From assembly GCF_040802235.1 (NCBI RefSeq), contig NC_133174.1, forward strand, positions 138,003,213-138,067,212: a stretch of 64,000 bases of DNA, given 5' to 3'. The DNA comes from Manis javanica (taxonomy: Eukaryota; Chordata; Mammalia; Pholidota; Manidae). Below are positions 55,271-64,000 of the stretch, piece after piece. Made by a program: the position numbers and the translations under genes. The notes below the pieces were generated by a model. That model made no database searches, was not told where the DNA came from, and was given only the letters and a program-made list of their open reading frames with translations. Position 1 is the first letter of the stretch; every line of letters begins with the position of its first letter.

Positions 55271-57115
55271 ATGGCTAAAGGTGATCCCAAGAAACCAAAG
55301 GGCAAGATGTCTGCTTATGCCTTCTTTGTGCAGACGTGCAGAGAGGAACATAAGAAGAAAAACCCAGAGGTCCCTGTTAATTTTGCAGAGTTTTCCAAGA
55401 AGTGCTCTGAGAGGTGGAAGGTATTTTTTTTGTTTTTTATCCCTCAAGCTAGTCTTAGTTGGATTTCACACCTTGGAGTTACTTACCTTCAGTGTAGCCC
55501 CGGGTGACTGTTTTCTTCCTCTTTACTTAGATGCATCTGGCCTGTCTTTGGAATCTGTTGTGCATGCTTTTATTTCTTAAGATTCTACAACGGTTTAAGG
55601 CTGTTAAAACCCTTTTGCAAATGGTTATAGCAGCTGCCACTTTAATTACAGGTCAGCTGAACAGGTATGTGGTCACTGCATTAGGAATTTAACAGGTCCT
55701 GTTCTTTGCAGACAATGTCTGGGAAAGAGAAGTCTAAATTTGATGAAATGGCAAAGGCAGATAAAGTACGCTATGACCGGGAAATGAAGGATTATGGACC
55801 AGCTAAAGGAGGCAAGAAGAAGAAGGACCCCAATGCTCCCAAAAGGCCACCGTAAGTGACTAGGATTCAGGAGAACAGTTAGGAGATCTCCTGCTTGAAG
55901 GATTTTTAAAAAGACACCTTACCTAAAAAAGCATTGAGATAACCTCTGCAGAACATTCTGTCCTTGGAGCTGTGAAGTGCAGTGCGGGGCCAGCCTGTGG
56001 CTGAAGTTGAGGTGTTGGTGAGCTGTGTGCTCATGGTGGTTGCTTTTTGGCCTCTCCACTGGGAAGGAGGCAGCTCAGGCCTGGGTGTTGGGGGCCTTAG
56101 GTATGTTCTCTACCCCTTCCCCCGTAACTGAAAGACTGAGAAGGCCCCATGTATTTCTGAAACATCTTCAATATTTTAGAAGCTACAGCTTTGTAATGTA
56201 TGTAGTATCCTCACTTTAGGGAGGAGTTTTATTCCAGGAAGTAGGTGGGGTCAGGAACATGGAACGTTCACTAAGCTCGCATGTTCTTGTGGGTTCTCAT
56301 TCAATTTATGTAATCTCTACCCCTAGGTCTGGATTCTTCCTGTTCTGTGCAGAATTCCGCCCTAAGATAAAGTCTACAAACCCTGGCATCTCTATTGGAG
56401 ACGTGGCGAAGAAGCTGGGTGAGATGTGGAATAACTTGAGCGACAGTGAAAAGCAGCCCTACAACAATAAGGCGGCGAAGCTGAAGGAGAAGTATGAGAA
56501 GGTGAGGTGGACCGGAGTGTGAGCTTGCTCAGCCTGGGGCCAGCCTGCCAGCCTGGACAGGCAAGCAGCCAGCTGCCCTGGGTGCGAGGGGGCTGGGGTG
56601 TCAGTGCTAACCCAATTCTTCCACCCCAGGCTGGCCACAGGGACTGGTGTATAGGCCTCCTAACAGAGTTTTGTCTTTGGGACAACTTTAGGCAGGCTAT
56701 GAAATTTGATAACATGGGATCCCTTGGGCAGGGGACTGGATGGTGCTGTTAACAGGCCTGAAAGGACACGAGTACCCATTGACTTTTTAGATTGCATGGC
56801 CAAGGCAAATTTGTATCTGGAAGTTACTTGGAATAGCAGCAGGTCTGTCTGTCTGCTCTTCAATTCCTGCTCTCTCATCCTGAGGCAGGGGCAGCAGCAT
56901 GCTTCCTTCCCCCCTTGGCTAAAAGAGCCACAGGAGAGCTTGGCTGTTCATTTGGAGCTTGTCCTTGTTCCCTCTAGGATGTCGCCGACTATAAGTCTAA
57001 AGGAAAGTTTGATGGCGCCAAGGGTCCTGCTAAAGTTGCCCGGAAAAAGGTGGTTGAGGAAGATGAGGATGACGACGATGACGACGACGACGAGGAGGAG
57101 GAGGATGATGAATAA
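55271..57115 (+). CDS. HMGB3: HMGB3, high mobility group box 3 (complete, 4 coding exons)
   Basis: Coding exons are 55271-55420 (exon starts 55266), 55712-55851, 56327-56501 and 56978-57115, all with GT-AG boundaries. They give exactly 200 residues, the family length. HMG box A spans about residues 9-79 and box B about 93-161, followed by a basic linker and an acidic tail (about 183-200). Redox-relevant cysteines C23, C45 and C104 are present. Exon phases are 0, 2, 0. The protein is a nuclear, non-sequence-specific DNA-bending chromatin factor, known for roles in haematopoietic progenitors and in nucleic-acid sensing. Compared with human as I remember it, residue 105 is Ala instead of Ser, 143-144 are Asn-Asn instead of Ile-Thr, and the tail has eight consecutive Asp (186-193) where Glu is usual. 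HMGB1/HMGB2 are excluded by the [20 protein letters not shown] start. Introns and the CpG promoter rule out a processed pseudogene. Confidence 0.98.
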
Positions 57116-57970
57116 AGAAACGGTTTACCTGTTTCCTTGTGAGAATACCTTAGAGCGCTGTAACGAACACCTCTCTTATTTGAGGCGTGTCTGTTGCCCT
57201 CATTAGTCTTAAATACACAATTCGATCACCATCATACCGTAGTCTCTCAGAGTGCTCTAGGAATTGTCAGTGGTTTACATTAAGTGGCCATGGGTGTCTG
57301 GAGCACCCTGAAACTGTATCAAAGTTGTACATATTTCCAAACATTTTTAAAATGAAAAGGCTCTTGGGTTCTCCTCACTTGGTGCACTTTGCTGTTGGTG
57401 TGACAAGGCATTTAAAGATGTTTCTGGCATTTCCTTTTTTAATTTTAAGGTGGTGTTAACTATATGGTTATTGGCTAGAAATCCTGAGTTCTCAGCTGTA
57501 CATATCTATAGTTTGTAAAAAGAACAAAACAACCGAGACACACCCTTGATGCTCTTTGCTGCGCTGAGGCCGTAGGGAAGATGCCTTTTGGAGGGGCCGG
57601 AGCTCGGAGCTCAGGGCGTGCACTGTGAGGCTGGGCCTGTGGGCACTGCGATGAGCATCCATGTAGCTTCAGGTTGTCTTGTTTTTGTATATAGTGACAT
57701 AGCATTCTGCTGCCATTCTTAGCTGTGAAAAAAGGGGGTCAGCTGGCATGAGAAGTGTTTGGATTGTTTTTAGTTAAGTATGGTAGTTTTAAACTTTTTT
57801 TTTAAACAAACTGTAGAACTCTTCATTGTCAGCAAAGCGAAGAGCCACTGCATCAATGAAAGTTCAAGAACCTTCTGTACTCAACATAATTTGCAATGTT
57901 CTGTTATTTTTTTGTATGTTTAGAATGCTAAGATGTTTTTGAAGCTAAATAAACAGTATTACATTTTTAA
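57116..57970 (+). other. HMGB3: HMGB3 3' UTR (short form)
   Basis: From the stop codon to the expected cleavage site after AATAAA at 57948. It is AT-rich with several U-runs. Three Pumilio-type motifs (UGUANAUA) lie at 57326-57333, 57497-57504 and 57686-57693. No repeat elements are evident, in keeping with a conserved UTR. Confidence 0.8.
57948..57953 (+). terminator. HMGB3: HMGB3 main polyadenylation signal
   Basis: Canonical AATAAA within GAAGCTAAATAAACAG, with cleavage expected near 57965-57975. It is about 830 bases after the stop codon. Confidence 0.8.
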
Positions 57971-59715
57971 AACGGTTCTCTATGATAACAGTCTTAATTT
58001 CTGGCTCACAGCAGTCTTAGGATACCAACCACCCCATTCGGTGGCATTTGGTGACTGGCCTCCGTGTGGATCTGTTGACCTCTCTTTTACTTCATGTGGC
58101 CAGCTTACTTAGGGACAGAGATGAAGAGGGTTCCTGATGATGCCACATGGTTTTGTGTTTGGGTGGCATTAAGATGAAGTCTGCACTGTTGAATGTAGGA
58201 GCTGCTTTCAGCTGTGAAGGAAGGTGGGTGGGTGGTCAGGATGGAGGCTGACTACTATGTAGGTTTACTTTCTCCCCCCTCCTCCCCCATACCGCACACT
58301 GTGGGGCCCACTTCATTGCTAAACAGCAGGAACTCGGTTAAGGTGTGGCCTGAAACTTACAAGCCTTGTATTTCATCCTCACCACCCTGCAGGCACCTGG
58401 AGCAGAATGTTTGTTCTGATCAACATCTCCTGGACTCCAGTGGGGGATGGGGGTGGGGGGGAACAATACCCCCTGTTGGAAGCCCTGAATGCCTCAGATG
58501 AGGATAGAATGGCCTACCCACAGTTTGAGTTCATGTAGTAGAAACGTTAATTACTGCTCAGTGTCCTGAAACTGGCAGAACTGAGGTCTGTTTCAGTGGT
58601 TATTTGAAGTTGGTGGATGGTACATTCTGTCCAACTTCTCGGGTGAAGGGTGATGGTTACTGTGGCAAATAGTGATATGGGATACCATTTTGAGGGCTGA
58701 TATGTGCATACATTGTAACTTGGCAGTAAAGCAGGGTACCGTGCTGCCGGCGAGTGGAGTACTGTCTAGCATAAATACTCAGCTATGCAGGAAGCTGTGA
58801 AGCCCTTGGGAGTGTTTTAAAGACATTACTCAGGAGAAAGCAGCTTTTCTTGTATCACTATTTGGAACCTTACATGTCTCGCCACCTTGTCAGGTCCTGG
58901 ATGGGTACAAATCATGGTCACGGTCGTCAGTCTGATTTCTAATCTGTAGTCAGAGCCATTATTCCTTCTCACATCGGAACTGTTTGTCCTGAATGTGTTT
59001 TTTTTTAGTTCTAGAAAATGAAGCACTGATTAAAAAACCCATGGTCCTGAGGTGTGCCCAGAGGGGCTTGTTCCAGGATTGCACCTCCTGCTTAAGCCAG
59101 GCCCTTGACAGTTCACTCCAGCTATCGCTTAGCACTGTAGGCTAAAGCTGCTGCTGCCTGACACAGTGTAGCAGGTCAAGATGGGAGAGCTGTGGCCAAC
59201 CTGGTCAAATACAGAAGAGAAGCTCAACCTGTAGTCACAAAGGAGAGGTTTCTAAGCGGAGCTCCTAGATCTGTAACCAGTTCAACTCTCACCATGTCAG
59301 CCGTGGAAGGGGGAGGACTTCCTTTTGGCTCCATAGAGGCAGGGAAAGGGAGCTGTTAAGTGAGATTTGATTATGCAGACATTTAGTTCTAAAGAGATTG
59401 GGGCTGCTTGGCCCATGAGGTTGCTCCTCCTACGACTTCAGCTTAGCTTGATTTCCTGGCCCACTGTGTGTGCTTGCAAAGCTAACCTGTTGCATTTTTT
59501 TTTGTTTTGTTTTTTTAAATCAAAGAACAGTACCTGCTTTCTCCAACCACCTCTCTCTTCCAACCCCTTTGCCCCATCTTGAAGGATAACCATTGGAAAG
59601 AACAAGGCTGTGATGTAACAACTATTGTCTATGTCTCCTGTGTGTCTTGTTTTTGCACAAATGTATTTGGGGATGTTAGATGCATTCATTTTCTGTAATA
59701 AAGTTTCTTAATCAG
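57971..59715 (+). other. HMGB3: Possible extended HMGB3 3' UTR
   Basis: This 1.7-kb stretch has no recognisable transposons, unlike the DNA beyond 60.3 kb. It ends with a second canonical signal, AATAAA at 59697-59702, preceded by TTTTCTGT. A long UTR isoform would be about 2.6 kb. This is inferred; it could equally be unique intergenic DNA. Confidence 0.4.
59697..59702 (+). terminator. Candidate distal polyadenylation signal
   Basis: AATAAA in CTGTAATAAAGTTTC followed by a U-rich CTTAATCAGTCTTCTCC. It might end a long HMGB3 transcript. Confidence 0.4.
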
Positions 59716-60300
59716 TCTTCTCCAAAAGTAATCAGTGGGCTGTCTACAATCTGTTTGAGATACTGAACCTCTGTATTTTGGGTTGATTATAATCAAGGTT
59801 TTGGAAGTACAAACTTGGCTGTAACCATCAATCTGAACTAACATTTACTGGAAAGATAACACCAAGAAGGGCAAGAGTTAAGGATTCTGAAGTCCCTGAA
59901 TCAACCCTTCAGCCAGGGGTAGAGGGGCAGTTGGCTCTGGAGTCTTATGCAAGGACAAATATGCAATTTGCTGGATGCTAATGAGCTGCTGTTGATAAAG
60001 TGGTTGTGTACTTGTGATCACCCATCCCTGCTCACCTGGGCTTCCTGGGGCTGAGGGTTGGGCCGGAGTTGGCTGACAGAGGCAGGCCCAGCAAGGGATT
60101 TCGGATGAGAGCCATGGGGGCTATTTGCTGTTCTTGGCCCCTGGCTTAATTTCCTGCAGAGCCCAGGACTACTTGCGAGGGAATGGCTGGTGGGGTGGGC
60201 CAGCTTGGCAAGCCCAGGCTTCCCTTTCTACTTCAGACAGAGAGCACACCCCCCTCCCCCTCCACGCACCTTCTTTTGTATTTTGAGCCATCCTCCCAAG
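59716..60300. other. Intergenic DNA 3' of HMGB3
   Basis: No gene or repeat is recognised before the L1 block. Confidence 0.4.
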
Positions 60301-61905
60301 ATTTCAGCTTTAAAAACAAGTTGGGATACCATACTGATAAAGGGAAAAAAACCTACATCATCTCAATAGGTACATAAAAAGTGGCTGATAAAATGCAGTA
60401 GCACACTTCAGTGATTAAAAAAAACCTACTCAGAAAACAGAATGGAAAGGAACTTCTTCAACCTGATGAAGAGCATTTAGGAAAACCCACAACTAATATA
60501 CTCACTGAAAGACTGAAAGCTTTGCTCCTGAGTTCAGCAAGACAAGGGGCCCAGTTGTGCCACTTCTATTCACAATTGTACTAGAAGTTCTAGCCAGGGA
60601 AATGAGAGAAGAAAAAGAAAAAGCCAGACTGGAAATAAAGGAATAAAGCTGTGTCTATTTGCAGATGACATGGTTGCGTATACAGACAATCCTAAGGAAT
60701 TTCCCAATAAAACTCACAACAAATAGATGAATTCGGCAAAGTTGCAGGATATAAGATCAACATGTGAAAATTTGTATTAGCAATGAGCTATTTGAAAATG
60801 AAACAATTCTATTTACAACAGCATCAGAAAGAATAAAAACTTACTGATAAACTGAACAAAAGAAGTGCAAAACTTATACAGGGAAAACCACAAAATGTTG
60901 TTTGTTTAAAATATCCAAAGAAATGGAAAGACATCCTATGTTCGTGAGTTGGAAGACAATATTGTTAAGATGGCAACACTCTCAAGATGGGTCTATAGAT
61001 TGAATCCCTATCAGAATCCCCAGGTGGCTTATTTGTAGAAATTGACAAAGTGAGCCTCCCACACCCCTCCTCCCACACCCCTCCCCTTTGGTAACCACTA
61101 GTTCATTCTTGGAGTCTAAGTCTGCTGCGATTTTGTTCCTTCAGTTTTGCTTCATCGTTAGACTGCACAAATGAGAGAAATCATTTGGCACTTCTCTCTC
61201 TTTCTCTGCCTGGCTTATTTCACTGAGCATAATACCCTCCAGCTCCATCCATGTTGTTGCAAATGGGAGGATTTGTTTTCTTCTTATGGCTGAATAATAT
61301 TCCATTGTATGTATGTACCACATATTCTTTATCCATTCATCTACTGATGGACACTTAGGTTGCTTCCATTTCTCGGCTATTGTAAAAAGTGCTGCAATAA
61401 ACATAGGGGTGCATATGTCTTTGAATCCGAGAAGTTGTATTCTTTGGGTAAATTCCAAGGAGTGGGATTCCGGGGTCAAATGGTATTTCTATTTTTAGTC
61501 TTTTGAGGAACCTCCATACTGCTTTCCACGATGGCTGAACTAGCTTACATTCCCACCAGCAGTGTAGGAGGGTTCCCCTTTCTCCCCCTCACCAGCATTT
61601 GTTGTTCTTAGTCTTTTCGATGCTCGTATGGCCAATTGATTTTCAACTAGGGTATCAATACCATTCTGTGAGGGAAAGAATAGTCTTCCAAACAAGTAGT
61701 GTTGGGACAATTGGGACAACTAATGCAAATGAATGAATTTTGAGCCCTACGTCACACTACGCACAAAAAATTATTCAACATGAGCCAAAGACCTAAATGT
61801 AAGAGCTAAAACTATAAAATTCAGTAGGAGACATAGGTGTAAATCTGTGTGACCTTGGATTTGGCAATGGTGTCTTAGGACACCAGAAACACAAAGGAAG
61901 TAAAG
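60300..61905 (+). mobile_element. Old L1, interrupted by an inverted L1
   Basis: The left part (about 60300-61051) shows L1 ORF2 reverse-transcriptase-region landmarks: CACAATTGTACTAGAAGTTCTAGCCAGGG and TTTGCAGATGACATGG (the Phe-Ala-Asp-Asp-Met type site, decayed). The right part (about 61631-61905) resumes with CAATTGATTTTCAACTAGGG and AAGAGCTAAAACTATAAAATTC. About 250 consensus bases are missing at the junction. It is broken by stops. Confidence 0.8.
61052..61630 (-). mobile_element. Younger L1 3' end inserted in the older L1
   Basis: Minus orientation: 3' UTR (CTCCCCTTTGGTAACCACTAG, CTTGGAGTCTAAGTCTGC), then ORF2 C-terminal sequence. A 112-codon open remnant at 61141-61479 includes YIHTMEYYSAIRRKQILPFA, the conserved L1 C-terminal motif. 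It is truncated at the 5' end near 61630. Confidence 0.88.
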
Positions 61906-62139
61906 AAAATCCATAACATGTCGCTCAGAATGGGCTTTGGGGTGAGGCCTGGGAGTGGCATTGCATCACTCTTGTTCATATTCGGTGGTTCCCAACTGAA
62001 GTGCAAGGGCAGTTGGGAGACGTGGTCATTCTTTGTGCCCAGAGAGAAACCGATGTGTGAACACATAGCATTGCCTCTACCATTCAGGGAGATGGGCTGG
62101 GGGTGGTCATTGGAGTCTAACTAGATGAGGGATGCTAGG

Positions 62140-62300
62140 GGCTTGTACAAGAGTGGTGATGAGGCAGGTAGAAGACAGTAGCTGGATTCAAGAGATATTT
62201 AACATTGCTGGGACTTGCTGGGGGATTGGATGTGGGGGATGAGGAAGAAGTTGAGAATGACTATTTTTCTCATGTGGGGCACTGGAGGGATGGCAAAGTC
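62140..62300 (+). repeat. LINE-2 fragment
   Basis: CAAGAGATATTTAACATTGC, GGGGGATTGGATGTGGGGGATGAGG and GAATGACTATTTTTCTCATGTGGGGCACTGG follow L2 3' order. It is diverged. From 62301 to 63310 nothing further is recognised. Confidence 0.5.
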
Positions 62301-63319
62301 TTTCAAAAGGATAGAGCCCCCGAGGAGAAGCAGGTTTGAAAGGGGATCATGTCAAGGCTTAGCAGTGTTCAGAAAGGGTAACAGGTCTAAGCTTGCATTT
62401 CCCCACAAGGGAAAGTTTATAACTTGGGATCACAGACCATTCATGCTGTCAGCCTCAGTCTTTCCATCTTCGGACTAGTCTGGAATTTGCATTTTCTTCA
62501 GGCTCTTTAAAATTGGTTTCCCTGTGGGGAAATCTGCAGCTCTGACACCGGCTAGGATCTGTCTGTTATGGCATGATCTTACCAGAGTGTCAGAGCTAGA
62601 CATTTCCCTGGAGGGCAACTAAATCCCTTGGCCTAGAAGGGTACTTCCCCCTTCCACACTCACACTTCTAAATGTGTTTCTAAACCAGGAGCATTTGAGG
62701 GAAAGCTCAAAGAACCTTCCTGTTGTTGGCCTCAGGCCACAGTTGGTGTTTTCAGTCCACACAGGAAATATGAGATACACATTTTCCTGGGCTGCATATT
62801 TTGTTCCAGGCCTGTGGTGGGGTTTTGTTTGAAAAAACTTCTGGAAGCATGTCAGCAGTGGTTCTGTGACCATGTTCATCGCAACACTTGACAGTTCCCC
62901 CTGCAAGAGATGGGGAACACATGATGCTTTTTGTCCTCTGTCCGAACTCTCGGCTGTTTACATGAAAAGGGGCTGATATTTCAGGGATGAAACATTAGCA
63001 GAAGGCTGAAATACGTCACTTAAAAATATTGGGCTAGCCATGATTTTTTTTAATCCTCTTGTGCTGGAGCTGCTCTTCTATATCAAGACTCTCTCTTCCA
63101 CATGTATTTAATTTATCAAATAAAAGCAGCTGATTGAGGAGCACAATCCACCCCCCCCCACAGAGTTGCTACCTCGATTTGGTTATTGAAGATCATCCGC
63201 AGACTGAGAGGCCCCATGGGATTGTAGAGGGAACATCACATATCTAGCCTGGTGCCTGGAATGCAGGAGAGGACGAACATGAATTCCCCTTCCTGGTGCT
63301 GCTCAATCCCCTCCCCACT

Positions 63320-63445
63320 CCAGGAATGAGATGGTCTGGGTTCTGGAGGGGCTAGGTGACTTGTCTTACATTACACAGATAGTCGGCGGCAGAGCTAGGA
63401 TTCAAACTGAAGTCCGCCGGCTCCAAAGTCTGCCTGTGGAGAACA
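63320..63445 (-). repeat. MIR SINE fragment
   Basis: TAGGTGACTTGTCTTACATTACACAGATAG and GGCAGAGCTAGGATTCAAACTG are antisense MIR landmarks. Confidence 0.75.
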
Positions 63446-63589
63446 CACGTTGCGTGCCAAGTGTGCCACACTGGACACTGAGGATATGGAAAGCGTACCA
63501 GGAGGCATGCGTACCAGGGGTGGAAGTCATTGGAAGCCCTGTCAGAAACTTGCAGTTGTACTTCACTTTATAGGAAGGCACCATTCTAT

Positions 63590-63890
63590 TTGCATTCTTT
63601 TAAGGGTTATTTCTTTTCCACATAAAATTACATCACAGAGATTCATGCATATTGTTTGTGTTGCTTCAGTTCATTTATTTTGACCGCTTGTATTCCATTG
63701 TGTATATACACTGTAGATTATTTATTTCTTCCTGGGGATGGGCATCTGAGTTTCTGGGGCTGAGGAAGGGTCATTGGGGAAATCGGGAAGTGACTGCTCA
63801 TAGGTTTGGGGGAGGGGTAATCACACTATGTGCTTTAAAAGGGGGAATTGCATGGCACGTGCATTATATCTTAATAGAGCTGTTATAAAA
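63590..63890. mobile_element. L1 fragments, minus then plus
   Basis: About 63600-63735 reads as antisense ORF2 end (TATTCCATTGTGTATATACAC). About 63745-63890 reads as a sense L1 3' UTR (GTAATCACACTATGTGC, TATATCTTAATAGAGCTGTT). Together they look like a 5'-inverted L1 copy. Confidence 0.65.
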
Positions 63891-63899
63891 ATCTATGGC

Positions 63900-64000
63900 A
63901 ATGCATTTTAAAATATAGAGAAAAAACATGATCCTAGCAGAATGTACAATACCAAGATCGACCCAAGAAAAACTAGAAAGCTTAGAGACAGAAATAATCA
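63900..64000 (+). mobile_element. L1 ORF2 fragment running off the window
   Basis: CAATACCAAGATCGACCCAAG and TAGAGACAGAAATAATCA resemble L1 ORF2 mid-region sequence. Only about 100 bases are visible. Confidence 0.5.

Noticed and set aside
55271..57115. HMGB3 as a processed pseudogene
   Set aside because: Four introns in this span have proper GT-AG sites or lie upstream, the frame is intact and a CpG promoter is present. Processed copies would lack introns.
61141..61479. 112-codon L1 ORF2 remnant as a coding gene
   Set aside because: It is the C-terminal piece of a 5'-truncated retrotransposon with no start or promoter of its own.

Overview
This is eukaryotic, placental-mammal genomic DNA. 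Evidence: GT-AG spliced vertebrate genes, CpG-island promoters, and abundant LINE-1, LINE-2, MIR, hAT/MER and ERVL-MaLR repeats. The two recognisable genes, CD99L2 and HMGB3, are neighbours in human Xq28, so the window is very probably the orthologous part of an X chromosome. I see no Alu, B1/B2, ruminant Bov-tA or carnivore CanSINE copies. That argues against primate, rodent, ruminant and typical carnivore sources. A lineage with few young SINEs (a pangolin, for example) would fit, but the species cannot be fixed by eye.

Layout. At 1-1366 lies the 5' end of CD99L2 on the minus strand: coding exon 1 (22 complete codons) with a clean splice donor, then part of intron 1 running off the left edge. 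Its CpG island covers about 1070-2110. From about 2.1 to 52.3 kb is a roughly 50-kb gene-free interval made largely of decayed transposons: L1 pieces on both strands, many MaLR LTRs (several nested), two small ERV LTR families, MIRs, L2 and hAT relics. It also holds quieter single-copy stretches (2.1-5.7, 18.3-21.5, 34-38.8, 41-43 and 45.4-52 kb) and a small orphan CpG-rich patch at about 49.08-49.44 kb. HMGB3 lies on the plus strand at about 52.9-58.0 kb (possibly to 59.7 kb). It has a CpG-island promoter with three CCAAT boxes, a non-coding first exon, and four coding exons encoding exactly 200 residues. The right end (60.3-64 kb) is again L1-rich.

The two genes are divergent, about 51.6 kb apart, and do not share a promoter. 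CD99L2 encodes a cell-surface CD99-like glycoprotein. HMGB3 encodes a nuclear DNA-bending protein with two HMG boxes and an acidic tail. Nothing in the sequence suggests they act in one pathway; their neighbourhood is conserved synteny.

Points most worth checking: an Asp-rich rather than Glu-rich HMGB3 acidic tail; a candidate alternative HMGB3 first exon that would join in frame to add Met-Glu-Val-Arg; a cluster of YY1-like motifs in intron 1; three Pumilio-type motifs in the 3' UTR; a 568-bp retroposon with a 19-bp target-site duplication; and a three-level transposon nest at 39.0-40.6 kb with clean boundaries. I found no clearly new multi-gene system.
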